Shown here: positions 25,747 to 34,949 of the stretch, piece by piece
Numbering within the stretch: position 1 is the stretch's first letter
Layout: each line of letters starts with the position of its first letter
DNA from: an uncultured Clostridia bacterium
GTDB lineage: Bacteria; Bacillota; Clostridia; TANB77; CAG-508
DNA length: 64,000 nt
Direction of reading: 5' to 3'
Assembly (NCBI GenBank): GCA_934120675.1
Contig: CAKOUU010000007.1
Coordinates: 16,442-80,441 of the forward strand
Translations under genes and position numbers: made by a program
Notes under the pieces: model-generated
Database searches by the model: none
The model's input: only the letters and a program-made list of their open reading frames with translations
Told to the model about the DNA's origin: nothing

Positions 25747-27441
25747 ATGAAATTTGATATAGTAATAGTAACATATAATTCAAAAAAATGGATGAAAAAC
25801 TGTATTGACAGTATCGAAAGACAAACAAACTTTGACACAAAAAATATAAACCTTTACATAGTAGATAATGGCTCAAAAGACGGAACACAAGACTATGTAA
25901 CAGAACGTAGTCAAAACACAAACTTAGGCAAAATAGAACTTGTAGTAACGGGTCAAAACCTAGGATTTGGAAAAGCCAATAACTATGGATTTGAAAAGGG
26001 AAATTCTGAATATGTATTTTTCTTAAACCCTGATACAGAATTAATGGAAGATACAATGTATGAATTAAAAGAATCAATTGAAAATTCTACAAATGATTTT
26101 GGAATGTGGGAATGTAGACAAAAACCATATGAGCATCCAAAAATGTATAATATTTTAACAGGAGAAACAACATGGGCATCTGGAGCATGTTTTGTAGCAA
26201 AAAGAGAAGTTTTTAAAAAAGTTGGTGGATTTGATAAAAATATTTTCATGTATGCAGAAGATGTTGATTTAAGTTGGAATGTTAGATTACATGGATATAA
26301 AATTAAATATGTTCCAAAATCTGTGGTCGTTCACTATTGCTATAAAGAAGCAGGAGAAGTAAAACCGGTTCAATATTATAACAGCATAATTAATAATCTT
26401 AACTTAAGGAGAAAATATGGTTCTTTAAGACAAAGATTAGCATGGTATAAGCACTTTTATAGAGTATTAAAAGGTTCAACACCATTTAGATATGCAAAAA
26501 GAAATTTAGTAAAACAATATTTTAAAAATTTAAAATATACAACATATTATACAGGATGGAGAAATAAACCAGAAAACAAAGAATATTTTTCAAAATTTGA
26601 ACCTAAATTTGTATATTTTGATTATGAATATGTAAGACAAGGAGATTTTGAACCAATAGAAACAAAATTGGAAAATGAGCCTTTAGTTTCAGTTATTGTT
26701 AGAACTTGTGGAAGACCAAATGTCTTAAGAGAAAATCTTATATCTTTAAGAAATCAAACCTACAAGAATATTGAAGTTGTAATAGTGGAAGACGGAGAAA
26801 ATAAATCAGAGAAAATGATAAAAGAAGAATTCTCAGATTTAAATATTGTATATAAAGCAACAGGAGAAAAACAGGGAAGATGTAAAGTTGGAAACTTGGG
26901 AATGGAATTATCAAGTGGAAAATATTTAAATTTCTTGGATGATGATGACCTATTCTTTGCTGACCATGTTGAAACTTTGGTACAAGCATTAGAAAAACAT
27001 AGTGAATACAAAATTGCATATTCAACATCTTTTGAAACAAAAATAGAAGTAAAATCAAGAGAACCAAAATATGAATATGTTGAAGAATCAAGAGTTGTAG
27101 TTCACAATAGACCATTTTCTAGAATTAGACTTTTAGATATAAATTTATTTCCAATTCAAGCTGTTATGTTTGAAAGAAGTATATATGAAAAATTCGGTGG
27201 TTTTGATTTAGAACTTGATAATTTAGAAGACTGGGAGATGTGGCAAAGATATTCTACAGAAAACACATATTTATATGTGCCAAAAACAACATCTTTGTAT
27301 AGAGTTCCTGCAAAACAGGAAAACTATAGGGAAAGACAAGAAGAGCTTAACTCATATTACGAGAAAGCAAAAGAAAGAATAAATTCAAGAAATATAATAA
27401 TAAAACCAGAAGAATTAATAAAAGAAATACAAAATATATAA
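25747..27441 (+). CDS. Bifunctional glycosyltransferase with two GT2 domains (WbbL-like N-terminal domain)
   Basis: The 564-aa protein has an N-terminal domain (about 1-290) of the rhamnosyltransferase/WbbL type: FDIVIVTYNSKKWMKNCIDSIE, NLGFGKANNYGFE, VFFLNPDTEL and SGACFVAKREVFKKVGGFDKNIFMYAEDVDLSWN. The second GT2 domain (about 315-540) carries VSVIVRTCGRPNVLRENLISL and the Asp cluster YLNFLDDDDLFF, and ends with EDWEMWQRYS. Both domains look intact. It lies in the same operon direction as the acyltransferase gene 19 bp downstream. Confidence 0.86.
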   Translation: MKFDIVIVTYNSKKWMKNCIDSIERQTNFDTKNINLYIVDNGSKDGTQDYVTERSQNTNLGKIELVVTGQNLGFGKANNYGFEKGNSEYVFFLNPDTELMEDTMYELKESIENSTNDFGMWECRQKPYEHPKMYNILTGETTWASGACFVAKREVFKKVGGFDKNIFMYAEDVDLSWNVRLHGYKIKYVPKSVVVHYCYKEAGEVKPVQYYNSIINNLNLRRKYGSLRQRLAWYKHFYRVLKGSTPFRYAKRNLVKQYFKNLKYTTYYTGWRNKPENKEYFSKFEPKFVYFDYEYVRQGDFEPIETKLENEPLVSVIVRTCGRPNVLRENLISLRNQTYKNIEVVIVEDGENKSEKMIKEEFSDLNIVYKATGEKQGRCKVGNLGMELSSGKYLNFLDDDDLFFADHVETLVQALEKHSEYKIAYSTSFETKIEVKSREPKYEYVEESRVVVHNRPFSRIRLLDINLFPIQAVMFERSIYEKFGGFDLELDNLEDWEMWQRYSTENTYLYVPKTTSLYRVPAKQENYRERQEELNSYYEKAKERINSRNIIIKPEELIKEIQNI

Positions 27442-27460
27442 ATAAAAGGGATAAGGTAAA

Positions 27461-28570
27461 ATGAAAATAGATACAGAAAAATTAAAACAAGAACAAACAC
27501 TGCAAGAGAGATATGACAGAAAAAATAATACATTTGATTATATAAGAATAATATTAGCTTTATTTGTAATAGTTGCACATTCATACCCAATATTTTTTGG
27601 AATTGGTGCATCTGATGTAATAACTAGTAAAGTATTAAGAACTGAGACATTAGGAGGAATAGCAGTAATTGGTTTCTTCATATTAAGTGGATTTATGATT
27701 ACACAAAGTATATTACATTGCAAAAATATGAAAGAATTTATATTAAAAAGAATTGTAAGAATATTTCCTGCATTAATTGTTATGCTGTTATTAACGGTTT
27801 TTGTATTGGGCCCAATGGTATATCAAGGAAATATAGTAGATTACTTTAAAAATGCAAGTGTATGGAAATATCTAGGACAAAATATTAATTTATTTGGAAA
27901 TACTGCATATTCAATAGAGGGAGTATTTGCAAATAATCCATATCCAGGAGCTATAAATGGCTCTTTGTGGACATTAAAACATGAATTTATTTTGTATATA
28001 GTATTAATAGTATTATCAATGTGTACAGTATTAAAAAATAAAAAAGCTATGCTTGCTTTAACAGGAGTAAGTATTGTAACATATGTATTAAGTATACCAT
28101 TAAAACCAGTTTTAGGATGTTTAACACATATTGGAGTTATAATGGAAATAAGTCAATTTGTAAAATTAGCAATGTATTTCTTTATTGGTGCAAGTATTTA
28201 TTTATATAAAGATAAAATAAAAATGAGCTTTCCATATTTTGTATTTGCAGTTATAATATTGTTTACTGGTATGTGCTTAAATGTAACAAAATATGCTTTA
28301 ATAATAACAATGCCATATATAATAATGTATTTAGGGACATTTAAATTTAGTAAAAATTTTCTTGGAAAAATCGGTGATTTTTCTTATGGATTATATATTT
28401 ATGCGTTCCCAATACAGCAATTATTGGTATTCTATTTCAAAAATAATTTGACAATATGGACATATATGTTATCTGCAACTGTAGTAACTAGTATATTTGC
28501 AATATTAAGTACAGTTTTAATTGATAATAATACAAAAAAATTAAAGAAAAAAATTTCAGCAAGAGTATAA
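27461..28570 (+). CDS. Acyltransferase 3 (OafA/YrhL) family membrane protein
   Basis: This 369-aa integral membrane O-acyltransferase has about ten helices. The family hallmarks are an early FDYIRIILALFVIVAHSYPIFF with the catalytic His, FFILSGFMI, and KRIVRIFPALIVMLLL with the conserved R-x10-H-type basic region. It would acetylate or otherwise acylate a sugar of the exported glycan. It lies 19 bp after the preceding glycosyltransferase gene and 17 bp before the next membrane protein gene. Confidence 0.87.
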   Translation: MKIDTEKLKQEQTLQERYDRKNNTFDYIRIILALFVIVAHSYPIFFGIGASDVITSKVLRTETLGGIAVIGFFILSGFMITQSILHCKNMKEFILKRIVRIFPALIVMLLLTVFVLGPMVYQGNIVDYFKNASVWKYLGQNINLFGNTAYSIEGVFANNPYPGAINGSLWTLKHEFILYIVLIVLSMCTVLKNKKAMLALTGVSIVTYVLSIPLKPVLGCLTHIGVIMEISQFVKLAMYFFIGASIYLYKDKIKMSFPYFVFAVIILFTGMCLNVTKYALIITMPYIIMYLGTFKFSKNFLGKIGDFSYGLYIYAFPIQQLLVFYFKNNLTIWTYMLSATVVTSIFAILSTVLIDNNTKKLKKKISARV

Positions 28571-28587
28571 AAATATAAGGAGAAAAA

Positions 28588-30369
28588 ATGATGGGAATTA
28601 TATATATAATAATATCATTGATATTATTTGTATCAGTAATATTGGTAAGAAAAACTGATAAGAAACAAAATATATTATTTTGGATACCGCTTACAGCAGT
28701 AGTATTTTTAGCATTTAATTTGTTTTGTGGTTTTATATTATTAGTGTTAAGATTAAAACTTACACTAATAACACTTTCAATTATAAATTTAATTTTAAGT
28801 GCAATTATTATTTGGAGAATTTGCAAAAATAAACAAATTCAAAAATATTATATAAAAATAAAAGATGTTGTATTTTTAGTATTGTTACTTATTGTGGTTT
28901 GTACAATTGGATATAAACAATATGGATTACCATTTTCAGTAAAATATCAAACAACAGATCCTGCAGTTCATTTTTCTGCGGCAAAAGAAATTTATGATAA
29001 TAAATCATTACAATGGAATTGCAGTATGCCAGGAGCATCTTTAAATACAGCAATATTATTTAATACTATGGATTTTGTTGTATCTGAATCAAACTTCTAT
29101 TGTTTATTTATAATATTTGACTTATCAATTTTGTATTTAATATCAGTAATGTTTTATATAGGAATTGCAAAAAAAGAGAACAGTATAATAAAATCAATAA
29201 TTGCATTTATATTTGCTGTACTATTTATATGTGGTTATCCATTAAATAGTGTATTATTTGGTTTTGCATATTTAACTGTAGGAATATTAATGATGACCTC
29301 AATTATAGCATTTACACCATATATTATAGATTCAGAAATAAATAAAATGTTTAAATATATATATATGTTTTTATTACTATTTGGAATATTCTTCTCATAT
29401 TATTTCTTTGCACCAGTAATTTATGCAGCAGTTGGATTATATATATTATTTGACATGATAAAAAATAGAAAAACAAAAAATATATTATCTATATTTACAA
29501 AAGAAAATATATTTAAAGTAATAATTTTATTAGTAATACCTACAATATTAGGAATATCATATTTTGTATTACCAGCATTATTACAGTCAAATGATGTTGA
29601 TGCAAGTCATATTAGCTCAGAGGGATTTATGTATAGAGATTTGTATTCAAACTTTGTATTTATAATACCATTCGTACTATATTTTTGTTTTGACAAGATT
29701 AAAAATAAGAAAAATTGCTTTTTAAATATATTATTTATAATAACAGCAGTATTTACTTTAGCATTATTTTATTTAGGATTAAAAGGAAAAGTATCATCAT
29801 ATTATTACTTTAAAACTTATTTTTTAATAAGTATCTTAACAATGATGATGACTGTAAAAGCATTATATAAATTAATAGATAAAAAAGAAGAAATATTAGC
29901 GTATTCATTTATATTTGTTTATATTGCAATAATAGGAGCTTCTTTACTTGGGTTTGATACAAAGTTACAACAAAAAAATGTATTATTTAATCCAAATGGG
30001 ACTTTAGGTTCATATACAAACTTATATACATTTAATTATTCAATTTTACAAGGAGATGGCAAAATTTTAAGTAGTGAGCAAATAAAAGCAATTAAGTACT
30101 TAAAAGAAAAAGAAAATGATAAAAATAAAATTGAAGTTTATGGTAATATATTACAAAGAATGTGGACAAGCAATATTGGAAAAATTACAGAAACAAATGA
30201 TATGTTATTACTTCAAACACCTGTTGAACTTGATGTAGAAAAATGGCTTGAAAATAATGAAAAACAATATTACATTTGCTTTAATTCTAATGATGAAATT
30301 GACAAGAATTCCAGCAAATACAATGTATTTTATGAGGATACAGGAGTAATTGTTTTAAGTAAGAAATAA
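28588..30369 (+). CDS. Large polytopic membrane protein, possible GT-C glycosyltransferase
   Basis: The 593-aa protein has about thirteen membrane helices. After the third helix a loop reads KYQTTDPAVHFSAAKEIYD (near residues 115-133), where an acidic residue in the first large outer loop would fit the GT-C fold. The C-terminal 100 residues are soluble and presumably extracytoplasmic. I cannot assign a named family with certainty. Polymerase (Wzy-like) or GT-C transferase are the likeliest roles given its place in the glycan locus. The ribosome site AAGGAG is strong. Confidence 0.65.
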   Translation: MMGIIYIIISLILFVSVILVRKTDKKQNILFWIPLTAVVFLAFNLFCGFILLVLRLKLTLITLSIINLILSAIIIWRICKNKQIQKYYIKIKDVVFLVLLLIVVCTIGYKQYGLPFSVKYQTTDPAVHFSAAKEIYDNKSLQWNCSMPGASLNTAILFNTMDFVVSESNFYCLFIIFDLSILYLISVMFYIGIAKKENSIIKSIIAFIFAVLFICGYPLNSVLFGFAYLTVGILMMTSIIAFTPYIIDSEINKMFKYIYMFLLLFGIFFSYYFFAPVIYAAVGLYILFDMIKNRKTKNILSIFTKENIFKVIILLVIPTILGISYFVLPALLQSNDVDASHISSEGFMYRDLYSNFVFIIPFVLYFCFDKIKNKKNCFLNILFIITAVFTLALFYLGLKGKVSSYYYFKTYFLISILTMMMTVKALYKLIDKKEEILAYSFIFVYIAIIGASLLGFDTKLQQKNVLFNPNGTLGSYTNLYTFNYSILQGDGKILSSEQIKAIKYLKEKENDKNKIEVYGNILQRMWTSNIGKITETNDMLLLQTPVELDVEKWLENNEKQYYICFNSNDEIDKNSSKYNVFYEDTGVIVLSKK

Positions 30370-30438
30370 AAACATTAAAGTGTTGAAAAATTATAATTTC
30401 AACTAGTCTAGTATACTGAGAGAGGAATGAAAGTAGAA

Positions 30439-31119
30439 ATGAAAGTATTAATAATAATTCCAGCATATAATGAAGCTTTAAATATAGAAAAAACAGTAAA
30501 AGATGTAAAAGAAAATACAGATTATGACTACATTGTAATAAATGACTGTTCAAAAGATAATACAGAAGAAGTGTGTAGAAAAAACAACTTTAATATGTTA
30601 TCATTACCAGTTAATTATGGGTTAACAAGTGGAATACAACTAGGAATGAAATATGCATATCAAAATAATTATGATGTAGCAATTCAATTTGATGGAGACG
30701 GGCAACATGAAGCAAAATATCTAAAAGGTTTGGTAAAAAGTATAGAAAATGGTGCTAATATTGCAATAGGCTCTAGATTTGTAAATCAAAAGAAACCACA
30801 TTCAATGAGAATGTTTGGAAGTAATTTAATAACAGCAGCTATAAAATTAACAACAGGAAAAACAATAAAAGACCCTACATCAGGAATGAGAGCATATGAC
30901 AGAAAAACAATTGAAGAATTTGTAAAAAATGCTAGTTTGACACCAGAGCCTGATACTTTAGTTTATTTTCTAAAAAAGAAAATGAAAATAGAAGAAGTAC
31001 AAGTTGAAATGAAAGAAAGAGAATTTGGAGAAAGTTATTTAAACCCAATAAAATCTGCTGAATATATGATAAATATGTTTTTCTCTATAATATTTATAAG
31101 AGCTATAACAAAAAAATAA
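30439..31119 (+). CDS. Family 2 glycosyltransferase, dolichol-phosphate-mannose synthase-like (soluble)
   Basis: This is a short (226-aa) DPM1-type catalytic domain without the C-terminal membrane helices of ArnC/GtrB enzymes. Motifs are VLIIIPAYNEALNIEKTV, YIVINDCSKDNT, IQFDGDGQH and GSRFV...DPTSGMRAYD. The ATG at 30439 was chosen over that at 30427, which is only one base from the ribosome site. Other genes in this locus show the same GGAATGAA...ATG arrangement. The next gene encodes a DUF2304 membrane protein, the usual partner of this enzyme type. Confidence 0.85.
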   Translation: MKVLIIIPAYNEALNIEKTVKDVKENTDYDYIVINDCSKDNTEEVCRKNNFNMLSLPVNYGLTSGIQLGMKYAYQNNYDVAIQFDGDGQHEAKYLKGLVKSIENGANIAIGSRFVNQKKPHSMRMFGSNLITAAIKLTTGKTIKDPTSGMRAYDRKTIEEFVKNASLTPEPDTLVYFLKKKMKIEEVQVEMKEREFGESYLNPIKSAEYMINMFFSIIFIRAITKK

Positions 31120-31149
31120 ATAGGTTATAAAGAAGGGAATGATATAAAA

Positions 31150-31512
31150 ATGACACTAACATTAAGAATAATATTAATAGTATTATCTGTAATATCTTTT
31201 ATACTATGTATAAGAAAAATAAAACAATCAAAATTAAAAGTAATGAATGCAGTTATATGGATGATAGGATGCATATTACTAATATTGATGAGTGTATTTT
31301 CAAATGGAGTAGAATATATTTCAAGTAAATTAGGATTTATGGCACCGGTAAATTTTGTATTCTTTGTTATAATAGGATTTTTACTTATACAAAACTTTGT
31401 AGATAATATAAGAATTACAGTTTTAAGTGAAAAATTGAAAGACTTAGACCATTATATTGCTCTAGAAAATCATAGTAAAGAAGTTAATGGAGGAAAAGAT
31501 GAAACAATATAA
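31150..31512 (+). CDS. DUF2304 family small membrane protein
   Basis: The 120-aa protein has three membrane helices and the DUF2304 pattern: LRIILIVLSVISFILCIRKI, KLKVMNAVIWMIGCILLI, LGFMAPVNFVFFVIIGFLL, then a short soluble helix. DUF2304 proteins are typically encoded beside a soluble DPM-like glycosyltransferase, as here, and probably tether it or help it use polyprenyl phosphate. The 3' end overlaps the next gene by 14 bp. Confidence 0.85.
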   Translation: MTLTLRIILIVLSVISFILCIRKIKQSKLKVMNAVIWMIGCILLILMSVFSNGVEYISSKLGFMAPVNFVFFVIIGFLLIQNFVDNIRITVLSEKLKDLDHYIALENHSKEVNGGKDETI

Positions 31513-32536
31513 ATTATCAATTGTAGCAGCAGTATATAATCTTGAAAAGTATTTGCCAAGATGTTTAGATGCACTTGTTGGACAAACATTACAAGAAATA
31601 GAAATAATATGTGTTGATGATGGTTCAACAGATTCAGCACCTAAAATAATTGATGAGTATGCACAAAAATATCCAGAAAAAGTAAAGGCATTTCACAAAG
31701 AAAATGGGGGAGAATTTACAACAAGAAATTATGGATTAGAAAGAGCAACAGGAGAATATGTTACATTTGTTGATACAGATGATTATGTTGCTCCTGACTG
31801 GGCAGAGAAATTGTATAATGCAGCTAAAGAAAATGATGCAGATATGGCTGTATGTGGATTTGAAAGAATAGATTTAGATACAGGAAAAGTAGTGTCAACT
31901 AATATGACTCAATTCGGAAAGTGTGCTAAAGAAGTAGATGGAAAAGATGATTTTGTATTATTTATAAATCCAGCACCTTGGAATAAAATATACAAATTAG
32001 AAAAAGTAAAAGATTTAAGATTCCTTAATTTCAGAGGATTTAATGATATGATCTTTTTAGCAAGTAGTTATACAAAAATACAAAAAATAGCATTTGTACC
32101 AGATGTTTTATATCATTATTTTCTAAGATATGATTCACAAATACATAATGTAAATGAGCAAGATGTAATAAATTTTAAGAAATATCTACTAGACTTGAAA
32201 CAGCTATATATTGAGCAAAACAAGTATGAAAGCATGAAATATCTATTAGACTTATTAGCATTTATACATTTAGGAACATCTGTTATGTATAGAGCTTCTT
32301 ATGACAAATCAATAGATATCAAAAAAATGTTAAAAGAAACAATAAAATATCTAGACGATAATTTTTCAACTTGGCGAAAATCACCATATTTAAAATTTGG
32401 ATATTGTGCAAAAAAAGGAATTAAAAATATAGGATTATGGGGAATTTCAAAATTATATAAATGGAATATGCCTATGGTATATATTAGATTATATAGATTT
32501 GCAATAGATAAATTGAAAATAGATATAAAATGGTAG
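31499..32536 (+). CDS. Family 2 glycosyltransferase
   Basis: The 345-aa GT-A enzyme has LSIVAAVYNLEKYLPRCLDALVGQTL, ICVDDGSTDSAPKI and TFVDTDDYVAPDW as the Asp-rich metal site, followed by PWNKIYKLEKVKDLRF. The ATG at 31499 follows GGAGG inside the preceding gene. A start at 31487 would put that GGAGG inside the coding sequence. C-terminal residues 240-345 are probably amphipathic. It belongs to the broad capsule GT2 group, and specificity is unknown. Confidence 0.83.
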   Translation: MKQYKLSIVAAVYNLEKYLPRCLDALVGQTLQEIEIICVDDGSTDSAPKIIDEYAQKYPEKVKAFHKENGGEFTTRNYGLERATGEYVTFVDTDDYVAPDWAEKLYNAAKENDADMAVCGFERIDLDTGKVVSTNMTQFGKCAKEVDGKDDFVLFINPAPWNKIYKLEKVKDLRFLNFRGFNDMIFLASSYTKIQKIAFVPDVLYHYFLRYDSQIHNVNEQDVINFKKYLLDLKQLYIEQNKYESMKYLLDLLAFIHLGTSVMYRASYDKSIDIKKMLKETIKYLDDNFSTWRKSPYLKFGYCAKKGIKNIGLWGISKLYKWNMPMVYIRLYRFAIDKLKIDIKW

Positions 32537-32544
32537 GAGAAATA

Positions 32545-33792
32545 ATGGAAAAAGAAATACAATTTAGAAAAAATTTTATATGGAATATATTAGGAACAGG
32601 ATTTAATGCATTTAATTCACTATTTTTTATGATAGCAGTTACGCGTATAAATGGTGTAGATAATGCAGGAATATTTACAATTGCATTTTCAACAGCATGT
32701 ATAATTTATATTATAGGTGTATATGCAGGTAGAATTTATCAAGTAACAGAACCTGACAAAAGTATAACTGATAAAGAATACATAATAAATAGAATAATAA
32801 CAACTGTTTCAATGCTAATATTAGTAATATTATTTAGTGTTATAAGAGAATACGATATTTTTAAATCAATAGTATTCTTATTATTAACAATATATAAAGC
32901 ATTAGAAGCATTTAGTGATGTAATATATGGAATATTACAAAAAAATGAAAAACTTGATATTGCGGGTAAATCTTTATTTTTTAAATCACTAATTTCTGTA
33001 ATAGCATTTGTAGCAATTGATTTAATTACAAAAAATATGATAGTATCAATAATATCAATAATATTAGTAAGTTTACTAATACTTATATTTTATGATTTAA
33101 AAAATGGAATTAAATATGTAGATTTAAAATTACCAGTAAAAAAAGAAAATATAATAAAAATATTCAAAGCCGGATTTTTTACATTTGCAATTTCATTTTT
33201 AGGAATGTATGTATTAAATGCACCTAAATATGCTATAGACAGCTATTTAGAAAACAATTACCAGACAATATTTGGAATTATAGTAATGCCAGCAACTGTT
33301 ATAGGGCTAGTTGCACAATTTTTAATACATCCATATTTGAACCAAATAGTTGTATTATATGAAGAAAAAAATTTAAAAGGACTAAACAAATTAGCATTAA
33401 AACTAATTATGTATATTTTGGGAGTTGGAGTTATATCATCAATTTTAGCGTATTCCCTAGGAACACAAGTGTTAGGATTGATTTATGGATTAGATTTAAG
33501 TGCATATAGATTAGGATTACTTATAATTATAATAGCATCTACATTATATACAATAGGAGTAATATATTCTTCTATTTTAACAACAGTAAGAGAAACATTT
33601 TCACAATTTATTATTTATATTGTAATGTCTATTTTTGCATATATTGTGGCAAATGCTTGTACAAGAGCAGGACAAATTAATGGTGCTGTAATATCTTATC
33701 TTTTAATTATGGCAATGCAATTTTTAATATATACAATTTATACAAATATTAAATTGAGGGTTATATTTAATAAAGAAAAAATTGAAAAATAA
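32545..33792 (+). CDS. Wzx-like lipid-linked oligosaccharide flippase
   Basis: The 415-aa protein has about twelve membrane helices of the MATE/MOP polysaccharide transporter type, beginning with FRKNFIWNILGTGFNAFNSLFF and VDNAGIFTIAFSTACI. It would move undecaprenyl-linked repeat units to the outer face. That is a second export route beside the Wzm/Wzt exporter, so this locus may make more than one polymer. The start at 32545 follows TAGGAGA and replaces an upstream in-frame ATG at 32530 lying within the previous gene. Confidence 0.84.
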   Translation: MEKEIQFRKNFIWNILGTGFNAFNSLFFMIAVTRINGVDNAGIFTIAFSTACIIYIIGVYAGRIYQVTEPDKSITDKEYIINRIITTVSMLILVILFSVIREYDIFKSIVFLLLTIYKALEAFSDVIYGILQKNEKLDIAGKSLFFKSLISVIAFVAIDLITKNMIVSIISIILVSLLILIFYDLKNGIKYVDLKLPVKKENIIKIFKAGFFTFAISFLGMYVLNAPKYAIDSYLENNYQTIFGIIVMPATVIGLVAQFLIHPYLNQIVVLYEEKNLKGLNKLALKLIMYILGVGVISSILAYSLGTQVLGLIYGLDLSAYRLGLLIIIIASTLYTIGVIYSSILTTVRETFSQFIIYIVMSIFAYIVANACTRAGQINGAVISYLLIMAMQFLIYTIYTNIKLRVIFNKEKIEK

Positions 33793-33852
33793 TTACAATA
33801 TTGATTTTGTAAAAGCACATATTTGTACTTTGAGAAAGGAATGAAATATAAA

Positions 33853-34833
33853 ATGAAAAAAGTAACATTAATAATTCCAGTATATAATTCAGAAAAATAT
33901 ATAGGAAAATGTTTAGATAGTATTTTAAATCAAACATATACAAATTTTGAAATATTAGTCGTAAATGATGGCTCAAAGGATAATTCTCAAAAAGTTATAG
34001 AAGAATATCAAAATAAATATCCAGATAAGATTATAGCAATTAATCAAGAGAATAAGGGTGTTTCTAAAACAAGAAATGAAAGTATAAAAAAAGCTAGTGG
34101 TGATTATATAATGTTTATAGATAATGACGATTTTTTAGATAGTGATTATATAGAAACATTTATTACAGAAGCGGAAAAAGGTGATTATGATGTTGTACTT
34201 GGAGGATATAGAAGACCAAACGAAAACGGAAAAATAATAAAAGAAATGAAATTAGAAGAAACAGAATGGTCAAAATTCATGATAATGGCTCCTTGGGCAA
34301 AAATATATAAAAAACAATATTTAATTGATAACGATATAGAATTTTTGAGTGTCAATTTAGGTGAAGATATATATTTTAACTTAAAAGCAATGTTGATTAG
34401 TGATAAAATAAAAATAATACCTTACATTGGATATAACTGGTTTTTCAATACTTCAAGTGTATCAAATACAACACAAAAAAATATCACACAATTGCAAGTA
34501 TATGAATTATTAAATAGTTGCTATGATATGGTAAAAGATGAGGGGCTACTTGAAAAAAATTATGATATTATAAAAACACATTTTACAAGATACATAGTTT
34601 GGCTAATTTCTTTCTCAACTAAAAAATTAGATTATAAAATCATAAGCGACGAATATGACAAACTATTTAATTGGCTTGAAGAAAAATTTCCAGACTATAA
34701 AAAGAATAGAATGATTAGCTATTCAAAACCAGACGGAGAATTATTAAGTATTAGATTTTTAACAAAAACTTTCCTAATCTTCCATAATATTCATCTGGGA
34801 AAATTATTGGTATATTTATACAGTAAAATTTAA
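33853..34833 (+). CDS. Family 2 glycosyltransferase
   Basis: The 326-aa GT-A enzyme has VTLIIPVYNSEKYIGKCLDSILNQTY, ILVVNDGSKDNSQ and IMFIDNDDFLDSDY, with PWAKIYKK downstream. The ATG at 33853 follows GAAAGGAATGAAATATAAA. The longer in-frame start at 33823 is rejected because it lies 5' of this ribosome site. It is the last gene before a new promoter. Confidence 0.83.
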   Translation: MKKVTLIIPVYNSEKYIGKCLDSILNQTYTNFEILVVNDGSKDNSQKVIEEYQNKYPDKIIAINQENKGVSKTRNESIKKASGDYIMFIDNDDFLDSDYIETFITEAEKGDYDVVLGGYRRPNENGKIIKEMKLEETEWSKFMIMAPWAKIYKKQYLIDNDIEFLSVNLGEDIYFNLKAMLISDKIKIIPYIGYNWFFNTSSVSNTTQKNITQLQVYELLNSCYDMVKDEGLLEKNYDIIKTHFTRYIVWLISFSTKKLDYKIISDEYDKLFNWLEEKFPDYKKNRMISYSKPDGELLSIRFLTKTFLIFHNIHLGKLLVYLYSKI

Positions 34834-34843
34834 AATAAAAATA

Positions 34844-34872
34844 TTGACTATGTGCATAAAAAAATATAAAAT
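34844..34872 (+). promoter_or_regulatory. Sigma-A promoter for the ChW-GH25 gene
   Basis: TTGACT, a 17-bp spacer and TAAAAT lie about 80 bp upstream of the ribosome site GAGAGGAATGATG. Confidence 0.75.
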
Positions 34873-34949
34873 TAATTTGTATTCATAAAATTTTAATTTT
34901 TAAATAATGTGTTAATTTTGTGAAAAAAAGTTGAGAGGAATGATGTTTT

